From: Acidobacteriota bacterium
GTDB lineage: Bacteria > Acidobacteriota > Thermoanaerobaculia > Multivoradales > UBA5704
Length of the DNA: 25,896 nt
Assembly (NCBI GenBank): GCA_003223675.1
Contig: QHVW01000205.1
Location: forward strand, 1-25,896
Reading direction: 5' to 3'
Made by a program: the position numbers and the translations under genes. The notes below the pieces were generated by a model, which saw only the letters and a list, made by a program, of their open reading frames with translations, searched no databases and was not told the origin of the DNA. Positions 7,491-25,896 of this stretch are shown here, one piece after another (position 1 is the stretch's first letter; each line of letters opens with the position of its first letter).

Positions 7491-8654
7491 CGTCGCAGGT
7501 TCTCGGCGTAGTACCTCTCGGGGGCATGCTGGTAGAAGCTGTGGAAGAGGAAGCCGGTCAGGCGCGGGGCTCCCAACACCGGCGCGAAGGCCGTCCAGGC
7601 CTGCAACGCCACGGTGAGGCCGAGGGCGGCCCACGCTCCCAGCCGCAAGACGCGGGGGAGGAGGTCGGCGCGGGCGAAGAAATACGCCACGATGGGGAAC
7701 AGGGCGGCGACCGTGGGCTGGTAGAGACGGGAGATCCAGGCTCCCCGCAGCGGCCAGCCCTGGTACGGCGGCGCCAGGTTGTTGAACAGGAAGAGCAGGA
7801 CCGCCGCGATCAGCAGCGAGACCTCCGCCGGACGGAGGACCCGCCACTCCCGGGGGAGCCACCGGGAGGCGAGCAGGACGAGCAGGACGAGCAGCGGCAG
7901 GAACAGGAAGTTGCTGTAGAGAGCGTTGCTCAGGGCCGCCTCCGGGACCTGCCGCAGCAGCCCCCACCAGGCGTGGAGGTCGACCGGCGGCAGATAGCTC
8001 TTGAGGACGTTGAAGTAGGCCTCGGTGTAGCCGGCACCAGAGCAGGAGCAGCACGGCGGCGACGCCGAAGAACGGCAGCAGGTCGTACCCCGTGAACAGC
8101 ACCCCCAGGCCGAGGCCGGCCAGCAGCGCCTCACCTCCGGTGGTGAGCTCCTCGACCCGCCAGAGGATCACCATGCAGACCAGGCTGGCGGGGACGATGA
8201 TGGCGTAGGAGTAGGGGGTCCCGGCCCAGTAGAGCCACCCCGGGTAGGTGGCGAGCAGCGCCAGCAGGGCGGGCGGCGGCGCGGTCCCCAGGCGGCGGCG
8301 CAGGGCGTGCCAGAAAAGGGCGAGCGATCCGGCCGCCAGCAGCACGTTGGTGACCAGCCCGCCGGCGCCGAACCCGAGCTTCTTCATGAAGGGATAGGCG
8401 AGCAGAGGGTAGAGAATCCGCCGCAGCACGACGCTGAACTCCCACTGGTCGCGCGGGGCGCCGTCGAGCATCAGGAACGTCGCCTTGAAGTGGAAGTGGT
8501 CGATGTTCAGCAGGTACTTGCAGGGCTCCCAGACGTAGGGCTTGTCCAGCGTGGCCCCATAGGGGGCGAGAGTCCCGGTGTTGGCCCAGACCCCCAGGGC
8601 GAGGAGGAGGCAGGCGTACGGCAGCCAGCGAGACCCGCGTCCGGCCGCGCTCAA
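7412..8654 (-). pseudogene. Polytopic membrane protein broken by a one-base frameshift
   Basis: A single membrane protein of about 413 residues is split between two frames. The first part begins at a TTG (8654) whose TTGA overlaps the upstream methyltransferase stop by four bases, and reads SRWLPYACLLLALGVWANTG... through ...LLPFFGVAAVLLLLW. The second part continues as AGYTEAYFNVLKSYLPP... to ...YYAENLRRYGARPVGFC. The change of frame falls at about 8036, where TGG-T-GCC-GGC contains one extra base; the total length, 1243, is one more than a multiple of three. Several hydrophobic segments lie on each side. It may be a real mutation or a sequencing error, and the high quality of both halves suggests a recent event or an error. 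The function is unknown; it is coupled to the methyltransferase gene and overlaps membrane paralogue 3 tail to tail. Confidence 0.75.
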
Positions 8655-9451
8655 CGGTCGGTGAGCCTCTCCAGGACGGTGTAGCGGCGCTGCATCTCCG
8701 GCGAGATCTCCTCGCGCAGGACGCGGAACGGCCGCCCCGCGATCAGCCGCCGGACGTCCTCCGCGGTATAGCGGAAGGTCGCCGAGGGGTAGGCCCGGGA
8801 GAGCGCGTGGTCGGGGGTGAAGACCACCGCCTGCTCCATCGCCGGGTTGGGCCAATAGAAGTCGGCGTAGAGCCGCCCGCCGGGCTTGAGGAAGAGGGCC
8901 AGGAAGTCCAGGTTCCAGCCGGCGAGCTGGAAATTCTGGTGGATCCAGAAGTAGCGGCCCACCACCGTGTCGATCGTATGGAAGAAGGGGGCGAGCCCGG
9001 CGCGGTCGGCCACGTGGACGTAGGCGCAGTTGGGCGGCGAGACCAGGCGGGCGATCTTCAGCGCCAGGGTGCTGTAGTCGGTGCCGAGGTAGCTCTCCAC
9101 GTAGCGGCCCAGCAGCTTGCCGAGGTTGCCGCAGCCGCACCCCATCTCCATCACCCGCCGGCCCTCCAGGGCGTCGCGGTCGGCGTAGAGGGCGATCGGC
9201 CAGCCGTGGCCCAGCCGCAGTTGGAGCAGGCCGAGGGGCGAGTCGGGGAGCGGCGGCTTGTCCGGATAGTCGGTATGGGGGGTGAGCTGGAGCTCCCACT
9301 CCCGCTTCAGGTACTCGATCCACTCGGCGTTCCAGCGCTCGATCTCGCGCTCGGTGCACTCGAACGGCGGCGAGGCCGGCAGCTCGTCCGCGGGGCCGGC
9401 GGAAGGCGGGGCGGCGCGGCGGGCGCCCGGGAAGGAGAAGGGGAGCTTCAT
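8651..9451 (-). CDS. Class I SAM-dependent methyltransferase
   Basis: 266 residues. After a proline-rich N-terminus (residues 1-30) comes a charged region, ECTEREIERWNAEWIEYLKREWEL, and then the methyltransferase core: VMEMGCGCGNLGKLLGRYV (about 100-118, motif I), YLGTDYSTLALKIA (121-134), and LKPGGRLYADFYWPNP (about 188-203). The motif I glycine pattern is intact. The ATG at 9451 was chosen because it begins a normal MKLPFSF N-terminus; the frame is open a further 14 codons upstream to 9493. It is the first gene of a leftward pair with the frameshifted membrane protein and is divergent from the GT2 gene, 68 bases away. The acceptor is unknown; a glycan or small-molecule methylation role is inferred from context. 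Confidence 0.85.
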   Translation of the reverse strand: MKLPFSFPGARRAAPPSAGPADELPASPPFECTEREIERWNAEWIEYLKREWELQLTPHTDYPDKPPLPDSPLGLLQLRLGHGWPIALYADRDALEGRRVMEMGCGCGNLGKLLGRYVESYLGTDYSTLALKIARLVSPPNCAYVHVADRAGLAPFFHTIDTVVGRYFWIHQNFQLAGWNLDFLALFLKPGGRLYADFYWPNPAMEQAVVFTPDHALSRAYPSATFRYTAEDVRRLIAGRPFRVLREEISPEMQRRYTVLERLTDR

Positions 9452-9502
9452 CGCGGTAGTTTCACGGTTTCGCGAGCGGCGGGATGGTAGCACAGCGCCC
9501 CC

Positions 9503-9511
9503 TGCTACAAT
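9503..9511 (+). promoter_or_regulatory. Possible extended -10 element of the GT2 gene
   Basis: TGCTACAAT matches the extended -10 pattern (TGnTAnnnT), with TACAAT at 9506-9511. No -35 box is visible at the right distance. The ATG of the glycosyltransferase at 9520 is only nine bases further on, so a transcript from here would be nearly leaderless. There is no Shine-Dalgarno sequence before that ATG, which fits. Confidence 0.3.
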
Positions 9512-9519
9512 GGCGCCCG

Positions 9520-10506
9520 ATGAGCGGCCAGCCGATCCCCATCCGTCCTTTGGAGCCGTCCCCCGAGCCCGCGGAGCTGGACGTCTCCGTCATCGTGCCG
9601 GTGCGCGACGAGGCGGAGACGGTCGAGACCCTGGCCTCCCGGGTGGCGGACGTCCTCGACCGCCTGGGCAAGAGCTTCGAGATCATCTTCGTCGACGACG
9701 GCTCCGGGGACGGCACGCCGGCGCGCGTGCGGGACGCCCGGGCGCGCGACCCCAGAGTCAAGCTGGTGCGCCTGCGCCGCAACTTCGGCAAGGCCGCGGC
9801 CCTCTCCGCCGGCTTCGACCACTCGACCGGGCGGATCCTCATCACCATGGATGGCGACCTCCAGGATGATCCGGACGAGATCCCCCGCTTCCTGACCGCC
9901 CTGGAGGAGCAGGACCTCGACCTGGTCTCCGGCTGGAAGCGGCGGCGGCACGATCCGGTGAGCAAGACCGTCCCCTCGCGCCTGTTCAACTGGGTGACGC
10001 GGGAGCTGGCCCAGGTCGACCTCCACGACTTCAACTGCGGCTTCAAGGCCTACCGCCGGGAGGTGCTGGCCGAGATCGCCGTCTACGGAGAGCTCCACCG
10101 CTACATCCCCGTGCTGGCGAGCCGGCGGGGGTTCGCGGTGGGCGAGATCGAGGTCACCCATCACCCGCGGCGGCACGGCACCAGCAAGTACGGCTGGGAC
10201 CGCTTCTACAAGGGGCTGCTCGACCTCATCACGGTGCTCTTCATCACCCGCTACACCCGGCGGCCGCTGCACCTCTTCGGCGCCATCGGGCTGCTGCTGC
10301 TGGCCACCGGGTTCGGCATCGACGCCTATCTGGCCATCCTCTGGTTCGGCGGCACGCACCTCGGCAACCGGCCGCTGCTGCAGCTCGGCGTCCTCATGAT
10401 GGTGCTCGGCATCCAGGTGCTGACCACCGGGCTGATCGGCGAGATGATCACCTTCAAGAACTTCCGCCGCCGCGACAGCTATTCGATCAAGGAATGGCTG
10501 GAGTGA
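9520..10506 (+). CDS. Glycosyltransferase family 2, polyprenyl-phosphate sugar transferase (GtrB/DPM1-like)
   Basis: 328 residues. An N-terminal GT-A domain has VSVIVPVRDEAETV (22-35), the nucleotide-binding VDDGSGDGT (58-66), NFGKAAALSAGF (88-99), the metal-binding MDGDLQDDP (110-118), and HRYIPVLASRRGF and RRHGTSKYGW (217-226). Two C-terminal membrane helices follow (about 250-276 and 285-308). This architecture belongs to enzymes that move a sugar from a nucleotide donor to undecaprenyl phosphate at the inner face of the membrane (GtrB, ArnC, DPM1-like). The ATG at 9520 starts MSGQPIPI; an upstream in-frame extension to 9484 runs through the promoter-like TACAAT. The stop overlaps the next glycosyltransferase gene. 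The GT-C-like membrane proteins upstream could use such a lipid-linked sugar, but that link is inference. Confidence 0.92.
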   Translation: MSGQPIPIRPLEPSPEPAELDVSVIVPVRDEAETVETLASRVADVLDRLGKSFEIIFVDDGSGDGTPARVRDARARDPRVKLVRLRRNFGKAAALSAGFDHSTGRILITMDGDLQDDPDEIPRFLTALEEQDLDLVSGWKRRRHDPVSKTVPSRLFNWVTRELAQVDLHDFNCGFKAYRREVLAEIAVYGELHRYIPVLASRRGFAVGEIEVTHHPRRHGTSKYGWDRFYKGLLDLITVLFITRYTRRPLHLFGAIGLLLLATGFGIDAYLAILWFGGTHLGNRPLLQLGVLMMVLGIQVLTTGLIGEMITFKNFRRRDSYSIKEWLE

Positions 10507-11747
10507 GGGGCGGCGCCCCCCTCGACCTCCTCTTCCTCACCCAGACCTACCCCCGTTTCGAGGGGGACGTGGCGGGCCCGTTCATCCGCGACCTCGCCCG
10601 CGGTCTGGCGCGCGGGGGGGACCGGGTGACCGTGCTGACGCCGCACGCGGAGGGGGTGCCGGCGTCCTGGGACGACGGCGGCGTCGAGGTGATCTCCTTC
10701 CGCTACGCGCCGGAGCGGCGGGAGGTGCTGGGCTACGGCCGCAGCCTGGAGGCGGACGAGACGGTGAAGGCGGGGGCCGTCCTCGCCGCGCCGCTCTACG
10801 CCCTGGCGGCGCGCCGGGCGGTCCGCCGGCAGCTCGCCGAACGGCGGTACGACCTCATGCACGCCCACTGGATCGTCCCCAACGGGGTGGTGGCCGCGGC
10901 GGCGGGGCTGCGGGTCCCATTGGCCATCGGGCTCCACGGCAGCGACGTCTTCCTGGCGGAGAAGCCGGGCGTGCGCGTTTTCGCCCGCTGGGCCCTCGGA
11001 CGGGCCCGCCTGCTGACCGGCTGCTCGCCGGAGCTGGTGGAGCGGGTGCGGGCGCTGGGATTCCCGGCGGAGCGCTCGCGGGTGATTCCTTATGGAGTGG
11101 ACGTGGCGGCGTTCTCGCCGGCGCCGGAGCGGCGGTGCCTCTGGCGCCAGCGGCTGGGGATTCCGGAATCCGCGCCCCTCCTGCTGGGCGTGGGGCGGAT
11201 GGCCACCAAGAAGGGGTTCCAGGTGCTGATGGAGGTCCTGCCGGCGCTGCTCGGGGAAAACCCGGAGCTGCGGGTGGTCCTGGCGGGAGGGGGGGATCTC
11301 CTGGACCGCTTCCGCACGGCGGCCCGTCCCTGGGGGGACCGGGTCCACCTCCCGGGCCCGGTGCTGCGCGACACCCTGCCGGACCTCTACCGGGCGGCGG
11401 ACCTCTTCGTGCTGCCGGCCGTGCACGACGGCAAGGGGAACGTGGACGGCCTGCCGAACGTCATCCTGGAGGCGATGGCGAGCGGCCTGCCGGTGGTGGC
11501 GTCGGGGATCTCCGGCATCCCCCTGGCGGTGGAGGACGGCCGCACCGGCCGGCTGGTCCCGGAGGGGGACCCGGAAGCCCTCCTGGGCGCTCTCCGCGAG
11601 CTGCTCGCCGATCCGGCCCGGAGGCGCGGGATGGGGGAGGGTGGGCGGCGCAAGGCCGAGGCGGAGCTGACCTGGGACGCGGTGGCGGCGCGGTACCGGG
11701 AGGGGTATGAGATGGCCCTGGAATCTCCCTTGCCGGTGCCGGGTTGA
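10503..11747 (+). CDS. Glycosyltransferase family 4 (GT-B, GT1/GT4 type)
   Basis: 414-residue cytoplasmic or membrane-associated transferase of GT-B fold. The N-terminal acceptor domain starts LDLLFLTQTYPRFEGDVAGPFIRDLARGLARGGDRVTVLTPHAEG and contains HAHWIVPNGVVAAAAG and IGLHGSDVFL. The C-terminal donor domain has IPYGVDVAAFSP, LLGVGRMATKKGFQVLMEVLP, and the GT4 E-x7-E type signature DGLPNVILEAMASGLPVVAS (about residues 314-333). The start chosen is the GTG at 10503, which shares GTGA with the upstream stop and has AAGGA nine bases before it; an ATG at 10494 is an alternative but has no room for a ribosome site. The gene is co-transcribed with the GT2 gene. The sugar and acceptor cannot be told. 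Confidence 0.92.
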   Translation: MRGGAPLDLLFLTQTYPRFEGDVAGPFIRDLARGLARGGDRVTVLTPHAEGVPASWDDGGVEVISFRYAPERREVLGYGRSLEADETVKAGAVLAAPLYALAARRAVRRQLAERRYDLMHAHWIVPNGVVAAAAGLRVPLAIGLHGSDVFLAEKPGVRVFARWALGRARLLTGCSPELVERVRALGFPAERSRVIPYGVDVAAFSPAPERRCLWRQRLGIPESAPLLLGVGRMATKKGFQVLMEVLPALLGENPELRVVLAGGGDLLDRFRTAARPWGDRVHLPGPVLRDTLPDLYRAADLFVLPAVHDGKGNVDGLPNVILEAMASGLPVVASGISGIPLAVEDGRTGRLVPEGDPEALLGALRELLADPARRRGMGEGGRRKAEAELTWDAVAARYREGYEMALESPLPVPG

Positions 11748-11758
11748 TCCCATATACT
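11730..11758 (+). promoter_or_regulatory. Probable sigma-70 promoter of ihfA
   Basis: TTGCCG (11730-11735), a 17-base spacer, and TATACT (11753-11758) match the -35 box at 4 of 6 and the -10 box at 5 of 6 positions. The start of transcription would be near 11765, about 48 bases before the ihfA ATG. The -35 box lies in the last codons of the GT4 gene, so the ihfA-merR unit can be expressed separately from the glycan genes. Confidence 0.5.
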
Positions 11759-11812
11759 TCAGCCACTTCTTCAGCCCCTGGAAGGCCGAGAAGGTGCCTT
11801 GCGCCCGAGCCC

Positions 11813-12145
11813 ATGACCATCAAGAAAACGCCCCGCCCCGGAGTCACCAAGGCCGATCTCGTCGACGTGGTCTACGACCGCCATGGCGGTCTGACCAAGG
11901 ACGAGGCGGCGGAGATCGTGGACACCATCTTCCGCACCGTGAAGACCTCGCTGGCGGATGGCCGGCCGGTGAAGATCAAGAACTTCGGCACCTTCGAGGT
12001 CACCCGCCGGCCGGGGCGGATGGGGGTCAACCCGGTGAGCGGCGAGCGGATGTTCATCCGTCCCCACAAGGGGTTGAGCTTCAAGCCGGCGCGCCGGCTG
12101 CGCGACGTCATGCACCCTGACCGTCTCCCCGGCAAGACCGAGTAA
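11813..12145 (+). CDS. ihfA: Integration host factor alpha subunit / HU-family DNA-bending protein
   Basis: 110-residue nucleoid protein that binds the DNA minor groove as a dimer and bends it sharply. The family core is clear: VTKADLVDVVYDRHGGLTKDEAAEIVDTIFRTVKTSLADGRPVKIKNFGTFEVTRRPGRMGVNPVSGERMFIRPHKGLSFKPARRLRD, including the FGTF turn and the NP at the tip of the beta arm that intercalates into DNA. The length and the start at MTIKKTPR fit the family; an earlier in-frame ATG at 11744 overlaps the promoter. The alpha-subunit name rests on the neighbourhood: ihfA followed by a MerR-type gene and tRNA-Pro is a known order in Pseudomonas and other Proteobacteria. Plain HU cannot be excluded from sequence alone. 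Confidence 0.88.
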   Translation: MTIKKTPRPGVTKADLVDVVYDRHGGLTKDEAAEIVDTIFRTVKTSLADGRPVKIKNFGTFEVTRRPGRMGVNPVSGERMFIRPHKGLSFKPARRLRDVMHPDRLPGKTE

Positions 12146-12151
12146 CCCCGG

Positions 12152-12655
12152 ATGGCAGCGAAGGCCCGGGTCCAGAAGCGGCTGTACTACAAGATCGGCG
12201 AGGCCTGCAAAGCGCTCGGCATCCAGCCGTACGTGCTGCGCTATTGGGAGACCGAGTTCCCGGCGCTCACCCCCAGCAAGAGCCGCTCCGGCCAGCGGGT
12301 CTACAGCGAGAAGGAGCTGGAGATCATCCGGCGGATCAAGGAGCTCCTCTACGAGGAGGGGTACACGATCGCCGGGGCGAAGAAGAAGCTGGAGGGGGAG
12401 CTCGCCTCGGGCTCGCTGGGGGAGCCGGAGGGGGACGAGCCGGAGGAGGGGACGGCGGGCGAGCCCCCCGCGCCGGCGCCGAAGCCGGCCGCTCCACCGA
12501 AGCCCCGCGCCGCGGCTCCCGCCCCCGAGCCGGCGGCCCCTTCCGGGGTTGACACGGACGCCGCCGAACGGGTACAACGTCTCCTCTCGGGGATCGACGA
12601 GGCCCTTCAGGAGGCGCGGGAGATTCTCACCCTCCTCGGGCCGAAATCGCCTTGA
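12152..12655 (+). CDS. MerR family transcriptional regulator
   Basis: 167 residues. The winged helix-turn-helix at about 11-80 is well preserved: YYKIGEACKALGIQPYVLRYWETEFPALTPSKSRSGQRVYSEKELEIIRRIKELLYEEGYTIAGAKKKLE. Next comes a low-complexity linker of about 55 residues rich in Pro, Ala and Glu, then a short predicted coiled coil, AAERVQRLLSGIDEALQEAREILTLL, which probably dimerises the protein. There is no cysteine-rich effector loop, so it is unlikely to be a metal sensor. It belongs to the short MerR subgroup that lies next to ihfA in other bacteria; the target is unknown. The start is six bases after the ihfA stop, implying one transcript. The 3' end carries a promoter-like sequence for the tRNA. 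Confidence 0.88.
   Translation: MAAKARVQKRLYYKIGEACKALGIQPYVLRYWETEFPALTPSKSRSGQRVYSEKELEIIRRIKELLYEEGYTIAGAKKKLEGELASGSLGEPEGDEPEEGTAGEPPAPAPKPAAPPKPRAAAPAPEPAAPSGVDTDAAERVQRLLSGIDEALQEAREILTLLGPKSP
12549..12578 (+). promoter_or_regulatory. Possible promoter for tRNA-Pro inside the MerR gene
   Basis: A consensus TTGACA (12549-12554) is followed after 18 bases by TACAAC (12573-12578, 4 of 6). It lies in the last part of the MerR gene and points at the tRNA, whose 5' end is 95 bases downstream. The perfect -35 box stands out in this GC-rich context. Confidence 0.45.
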
Positions 12656-12672
12656 GACACCGCTTTTCCGGT

Positions 12673-12749
12673 CGGGACGTGGCGCAGTCTGGTAGCGTAC
12701 CTGAATGGGGTTCAGGGGGTCCCGGGTTCAAATCCCGGCGTCCCGACCA
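12673..12749 (+). tRNA. tRNA-Pro, anticodon GGG
   Basis: 77 bases including an encoded CCA end. The acceptor stem CGGGACG pairs with CGTCCCG. The D stem is GCGC/GCGT. The anticodon stem CCTGA/TCAGG encloses ATGGGGT, giving anticodon GGG (proline, CCC/CCU codons). The T stem CCGGG/CCCGG encloses TTCAAAT. The discriminator base is A, followed by CCA. It sits 17 bases after the MerR gene, in the conserved ihfA-merR-tRNA-Pro order, and directly precedes the NRPS region. Confidence 0.95.
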
Positions 12750-12941
12750 ATTTAACCCAGAAAAATCAAGGACTTAGAAGAGAGGCTCCTGCGGCCTGAG
12801 CTCGCCACTCGCGGTTGGCCGAGGTCTTCGTCGACTGAGCGCCTGAGCCACGGCTCGCGTGCGCCGGACGCGGGGGCTCTGGCGCGCCCGGATCGTCTAT
12901 CATCTCTGTTTCCCCATCGCGGCAGGAGCTCGCGAGGAGAG

Positions 12942-12952
12942 ATGGACGACCG

Positions 12953-12956
<4 letters not shown>
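12942..12956 (+). other. Four-codon mini-ORF overlapping the NRPS start
   Basis: ATG GAC GAC CGA TGA encodes Met-Asp-Asp-Arg and ends in ATGA, which contains the NRPS start codon at 12953. GAGGAGA (12934-12940) is too close to the first ATG (two bases) and rather far from the second (12-13 bases), so which ATG the ribosome first uses is unclear. Reinitiation coupling is possible. The whole gap from the tRNA (12750) to here holds no gene; TATCAT at 12898-12903 could be a -10 box, but no good -35 box lies upstream. Confidence 0.25.
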
Positions 12957-24768
<11,812 letters not shown>

Positions 24769-24793
<25 letters not shown>

Positions 24794-24880
24794 ACCAGGA
24801 TCGAGTAGGTCCCCACGGCGGCCAGCACCAGGGCCGCCGCGGCGAAAAAGCTCAGCAGGATCGTATTGAGGCGGCGGCTA
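24769..24880 (-). pseudogene. C-terminal remnant of an MacB/FtsX-type (ADOP-like) permease
   Basis: Reading leftwards from 24880 the translation is GSRRLNTILLSFFAAAALVLAAVGTYSILVYTLFRTS and a stop. It matches the last conserved membrane segment of MacB/FtsX-type permeases, in particular the duplicated orphan permeases common in Acidobacteriota, whose consensus there is RRFNxLLLxxFAxLALxLAAVGIYGVLxY. Only this segment is left; the family normally continues with QRTREIGIRMALGA, and nothing upstream of it is present. The end overlaps the NRPS 3' end by 25 bases on the other strand. The assignment rests on one hydrophobic segment and is moderate. Confidence 0.5.
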
Positions 24881-24881
24881 C

Positions 24882-25319
24882 CTACTCGGGAACAAAAAGA
24901 ACCGAAGTTCCAGAAGGCCAGACGCGCCGAAAGTCCTTGACGTTGAACGTGAGTAGCCGATCCGCTGCCGACTTCTCGGCGGCTCGCGCCAGGAGGGCAT
25001 CATAGACAACGCCGCCCGGCAGTCCAAGCTCCGCAATTCGCTGAAGCGTCAGCGAATAATCGGCCGGAGACAGAGAAACCATTTCCGCTACGGTCTCCAC
25101 ATTCTCGTGAATCAACTCTTGAGCCGCACCAGGAGTGATCTTCGGCTTGACCGGCAAACTCGTCAGTGCCGAATACAGCTCGGCCAACGTATGGGTCGCC
25201 ACGAGGAAAGAGAATTCGCGCTCGCGGGCACGCTTCAGCCAGGGAAAAGCCTGGCGATGGAAGGCATGCCCTTCAAAGAGGGCGGCAACCAGAACGGAGG
25301 TATCGAAAAAGACCCTCAT
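24882..25319 (-). CDS. vapC: PIN-domain toxin, VapC family
   Basis: 145-residue predicted ribonuclease toxin. The PIN-domain acidic residues are visible: D6 in VFFDTSVLVAAL, E47 in THTLAELYSAL, D107 in VVYDALLARAA, and the terminal LLTFNVKDF (D129), which together would bind the metal used to cut RNA. The length is typical for VapC. The ATG at 25319 shares ATGA with the antitoxin stop, as usual for such pairs. Base composition is lower in GC than in the NRPS (31 of 60 bases, 52%, in 25081-25140), pointing to separate acquisition. The pair sits between the two copies of the thioesterase repeat. Confidence 0.9.
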   Translation of the reverse strand: MRVFFDTSVLVAALFEGHAFHRQAFPWLKRAREREFSFLVATHTLAELYSALTSLPVKPKITPGAAQELIHENVETVAEMVSLSPADYSLTLQRIAELGLPGGVVYDALLARAAEKSAADRLLTFNVKDFRRVWPSGTSVLFVPE

Positions 25320-25573
25320 CCGAGGCCGGCCACCTTGCGTGACCGCTCGTCTCGGTCACGCTGCACCGCCAGGGCAAGGTCCTCTTCGGCTTCTCCGGCG
25401 AACACGAGGACCCCTTCCTTGCGGACCAGACCTGCTCGGCTGCCGACCGGCTTCAGGAGGATGCCGCCGCTCCTCTCTTCAATGGTCAGCACAGTTCCGG
25501 CCGATAGCCCTAGATCGTCACGGAGCTCCTTGGGGAGCTCGATCCTGCCGAGTTGGTCGAGAGTCGCTTCCAT
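25316..25573 (-). CDS. vapB: AbrB/MazE-type antitoxin (VapB-like)
   Basis: 85 residues. The N-terminal swapped-hairpin DNA-binding domain is MEATLDQLGRIELPKELRDDLGLSAGTVLTIEERSGGILLKPV (about 1-43). The charged C-terminal tail (EEDLALAVQRDRDERSRKVAGLG) would wrap onto the toxin and neutralise it. The gene precedes and overlaps the toxin gene by four bases. The antitoxin normally represses its own promoter together with the toxin. GAGGTGA a few bases before the ATG is a good ribosome site. The naming as VapB rests on the pairing with a PIN protein. Confidence 0.85.
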   Translation of the reverse strand: MEATLDQLGRIELPKELRDDLGLSAGTVLTIEERSGGILLKPVGSRAGLVRKEGVLVFAGEAEEDLALAVQRDRDERSRKVAGLG

Positions 25574-25589
25574 GGCTCACCTCGCAGTC

Positions 25590-25595
25590 ATTCTA
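25590..25595 (-). promoter_or_regulatory. Possible -10 box of the toxin-antitoxin operon
   Basis: On the minus strand TAGAAT (5 of 6 to the -10 consensus) lies 16 bases before the antitoxin ATG at 25573. No convincing -35 box is seen. Such a site next to the antitoxin start would suit autoregulation. Confidence 0.35.
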
Positions 25596-25664
25596 CACCT
25601 CTCGCAGCAGCCCAACCCATGGGCTCGCTCACGCCCCCACCTGCGGCCGACGCCCCATCACCCA

Positions 25665-25676
25665 GGGTTGAAACCC
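25665..25676. repeat. GGGTTGAAACCC palindrome at the edge of the duplicated thioesterase segment
   Basis: GGGTT-GA-AACCC ends exactly one base before the second thioesterase copy begins. The motif is not seen at the original copy, so it belongs to the junction or to the sequence on the toxin-antitoxin side. It may be a trace of a mobile palindromic element. Confidence 0.4.
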
Positions 25677-25896
25677 CGAGCCGCTCTTCGCCACTTTCGC
25701 CGCCAACCTCCAGGCGAGCCGCGCCTACGCGCCCGAGCCCTACACCGGCCGCCTCACCCTCTGGGTTTCCGAGGCGACCGCCGCTTCCTGCGCCGCCGCG
25801 CTCGACGCCTGGAGCCGGCTCGTCCCGGCCGGCCTCGACCGGACCCTCCTGCCCGGAGACCACTACAGCCTCCTCCGCCGGCCCGAGGTCGAGCGG
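25677..25896 (+). pseudogene. Direct repeat, copy 2: truncated thioesterase 3' end (runs off the window)
   Basis: Translation in the thioesterase frame gives EPLFATFAANLQASRAYAPEP through GDHYSLLRRPEVER, matching residues about 3527-3932 only over the last part of the NRPS (from IEPLF, about residue 3860, onward). An in-frame TGA lies just upstream (25669-25671) and no start codon is available, so this is a 5'-truncated copy lacking the nucleophile Ser and the Asp. It differs from the original at two bases in 220. The frame is open to the window edge. Confidence 0.85.

Noticed and set aside
11744..11812. Upstream in-frame start for ihfA at 11744
   Set aside because: The extra 23 residues are not family-like and the codons overlap the predicted promoter.
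24882..25573. Toxin-antitoxin pair considered as a self-protection gene for the NRPS product
   Set aside because: PIN-domain and AbrB-type pairs are common mobile modules; differing base composition and orientation give no link to the peptide.
25660..25680. GGGTTGAAACCC considered as a CRISPR repeat end (GTTGAAAC-like)
   Set aside because: Only one copy is present and no spacer-repeat periodicity follows.
24882..25896. Insertion sequence or transposase between the thioesterase copies
   Set aside because: No transposase-like reading frame and no clear terminal inverted repeats were found; only the short palindrome at 25665-25676 was noted.

Overview
The window is about 70% GC, packed with genes that overlap by a few bases, and uses GTG and TTG starts. 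A 35-residue remnant resembling the C-terminal end of an MacB/FtsX-type permease of the ADOP kind (a family expanded in Acidobacteriota), together with the gene order, suggests a high-GC Acidobacteriota-like soil or metagenomic bacterium. This placement is inference; there is no rRNA or other phylogenetic marker.

Left part (1-11747): a surface-glycan type cluster. On the minus strand, three overlapping genes read leftwards from 3127: a methyltransferase/glycosyltransferase-2 fusion, a class I methyltransferase and an FkbM methyltransferase. Divergent from them are three tandem paralogous polytopic membrane proteins (3191-7490), sharing DWHPP, FWKD and RHNA motifs, which are probably GT-C-like but of unknown function. 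Convergent with these is a membrane protein gene broken by a one-base frameshift (7412-8654), preceded by another methyltransferase (8651-9451). Plus-strand genes for a polyprenyl-phosphate glycosyltransferase (GT2) and a GT4 glycosyltransferase follow.

Middle (11730-12749): the order ihfA - MerR-type regulator - tRNA-Pro(GGG). The same order is known from Proteobacteria, so this is a backbone anchor. A promoter can be seen for each end of the block.

Right part (12953-24793): one 3946-residue, three-module nonribosomal peptide synthetase, C-A-PCP / C-A-nMT-PCP / C-A-PCP-TE. Hand-read binding-pocket codes give Ser (strong), Val-like (moderate; N-methylated) and Gln/Glu-like (weak). The predicted core is therefore Ser - N-Me-Val-like - Gln/Glu-like, possibly N-acylated because the protein begins with a condensation domain. 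No tailoring, transport or activating genes are present in the window.

Right edge (24769-25896): a permease remnant, a lower-GC AbrB/VapC-type toxin-antitoxin pair, and a nearly perfect second copy (2 mismatches in 220 bp) of the NRPS thioesterase 3' end, which runs off the window.

The most unusual signal is that two unrelated families of palindromic repeats sit in frame inside coding sequence. One is a GATCGG-type palindrome (three sites in the NRPS) translated as Ser-Asp-Arg-Ser strings. The other is a REP-like CCTCACCCCC hairpin (two sites in the NRPS, one in a membrane protein). All of them fall in apparent inter-motif loops.
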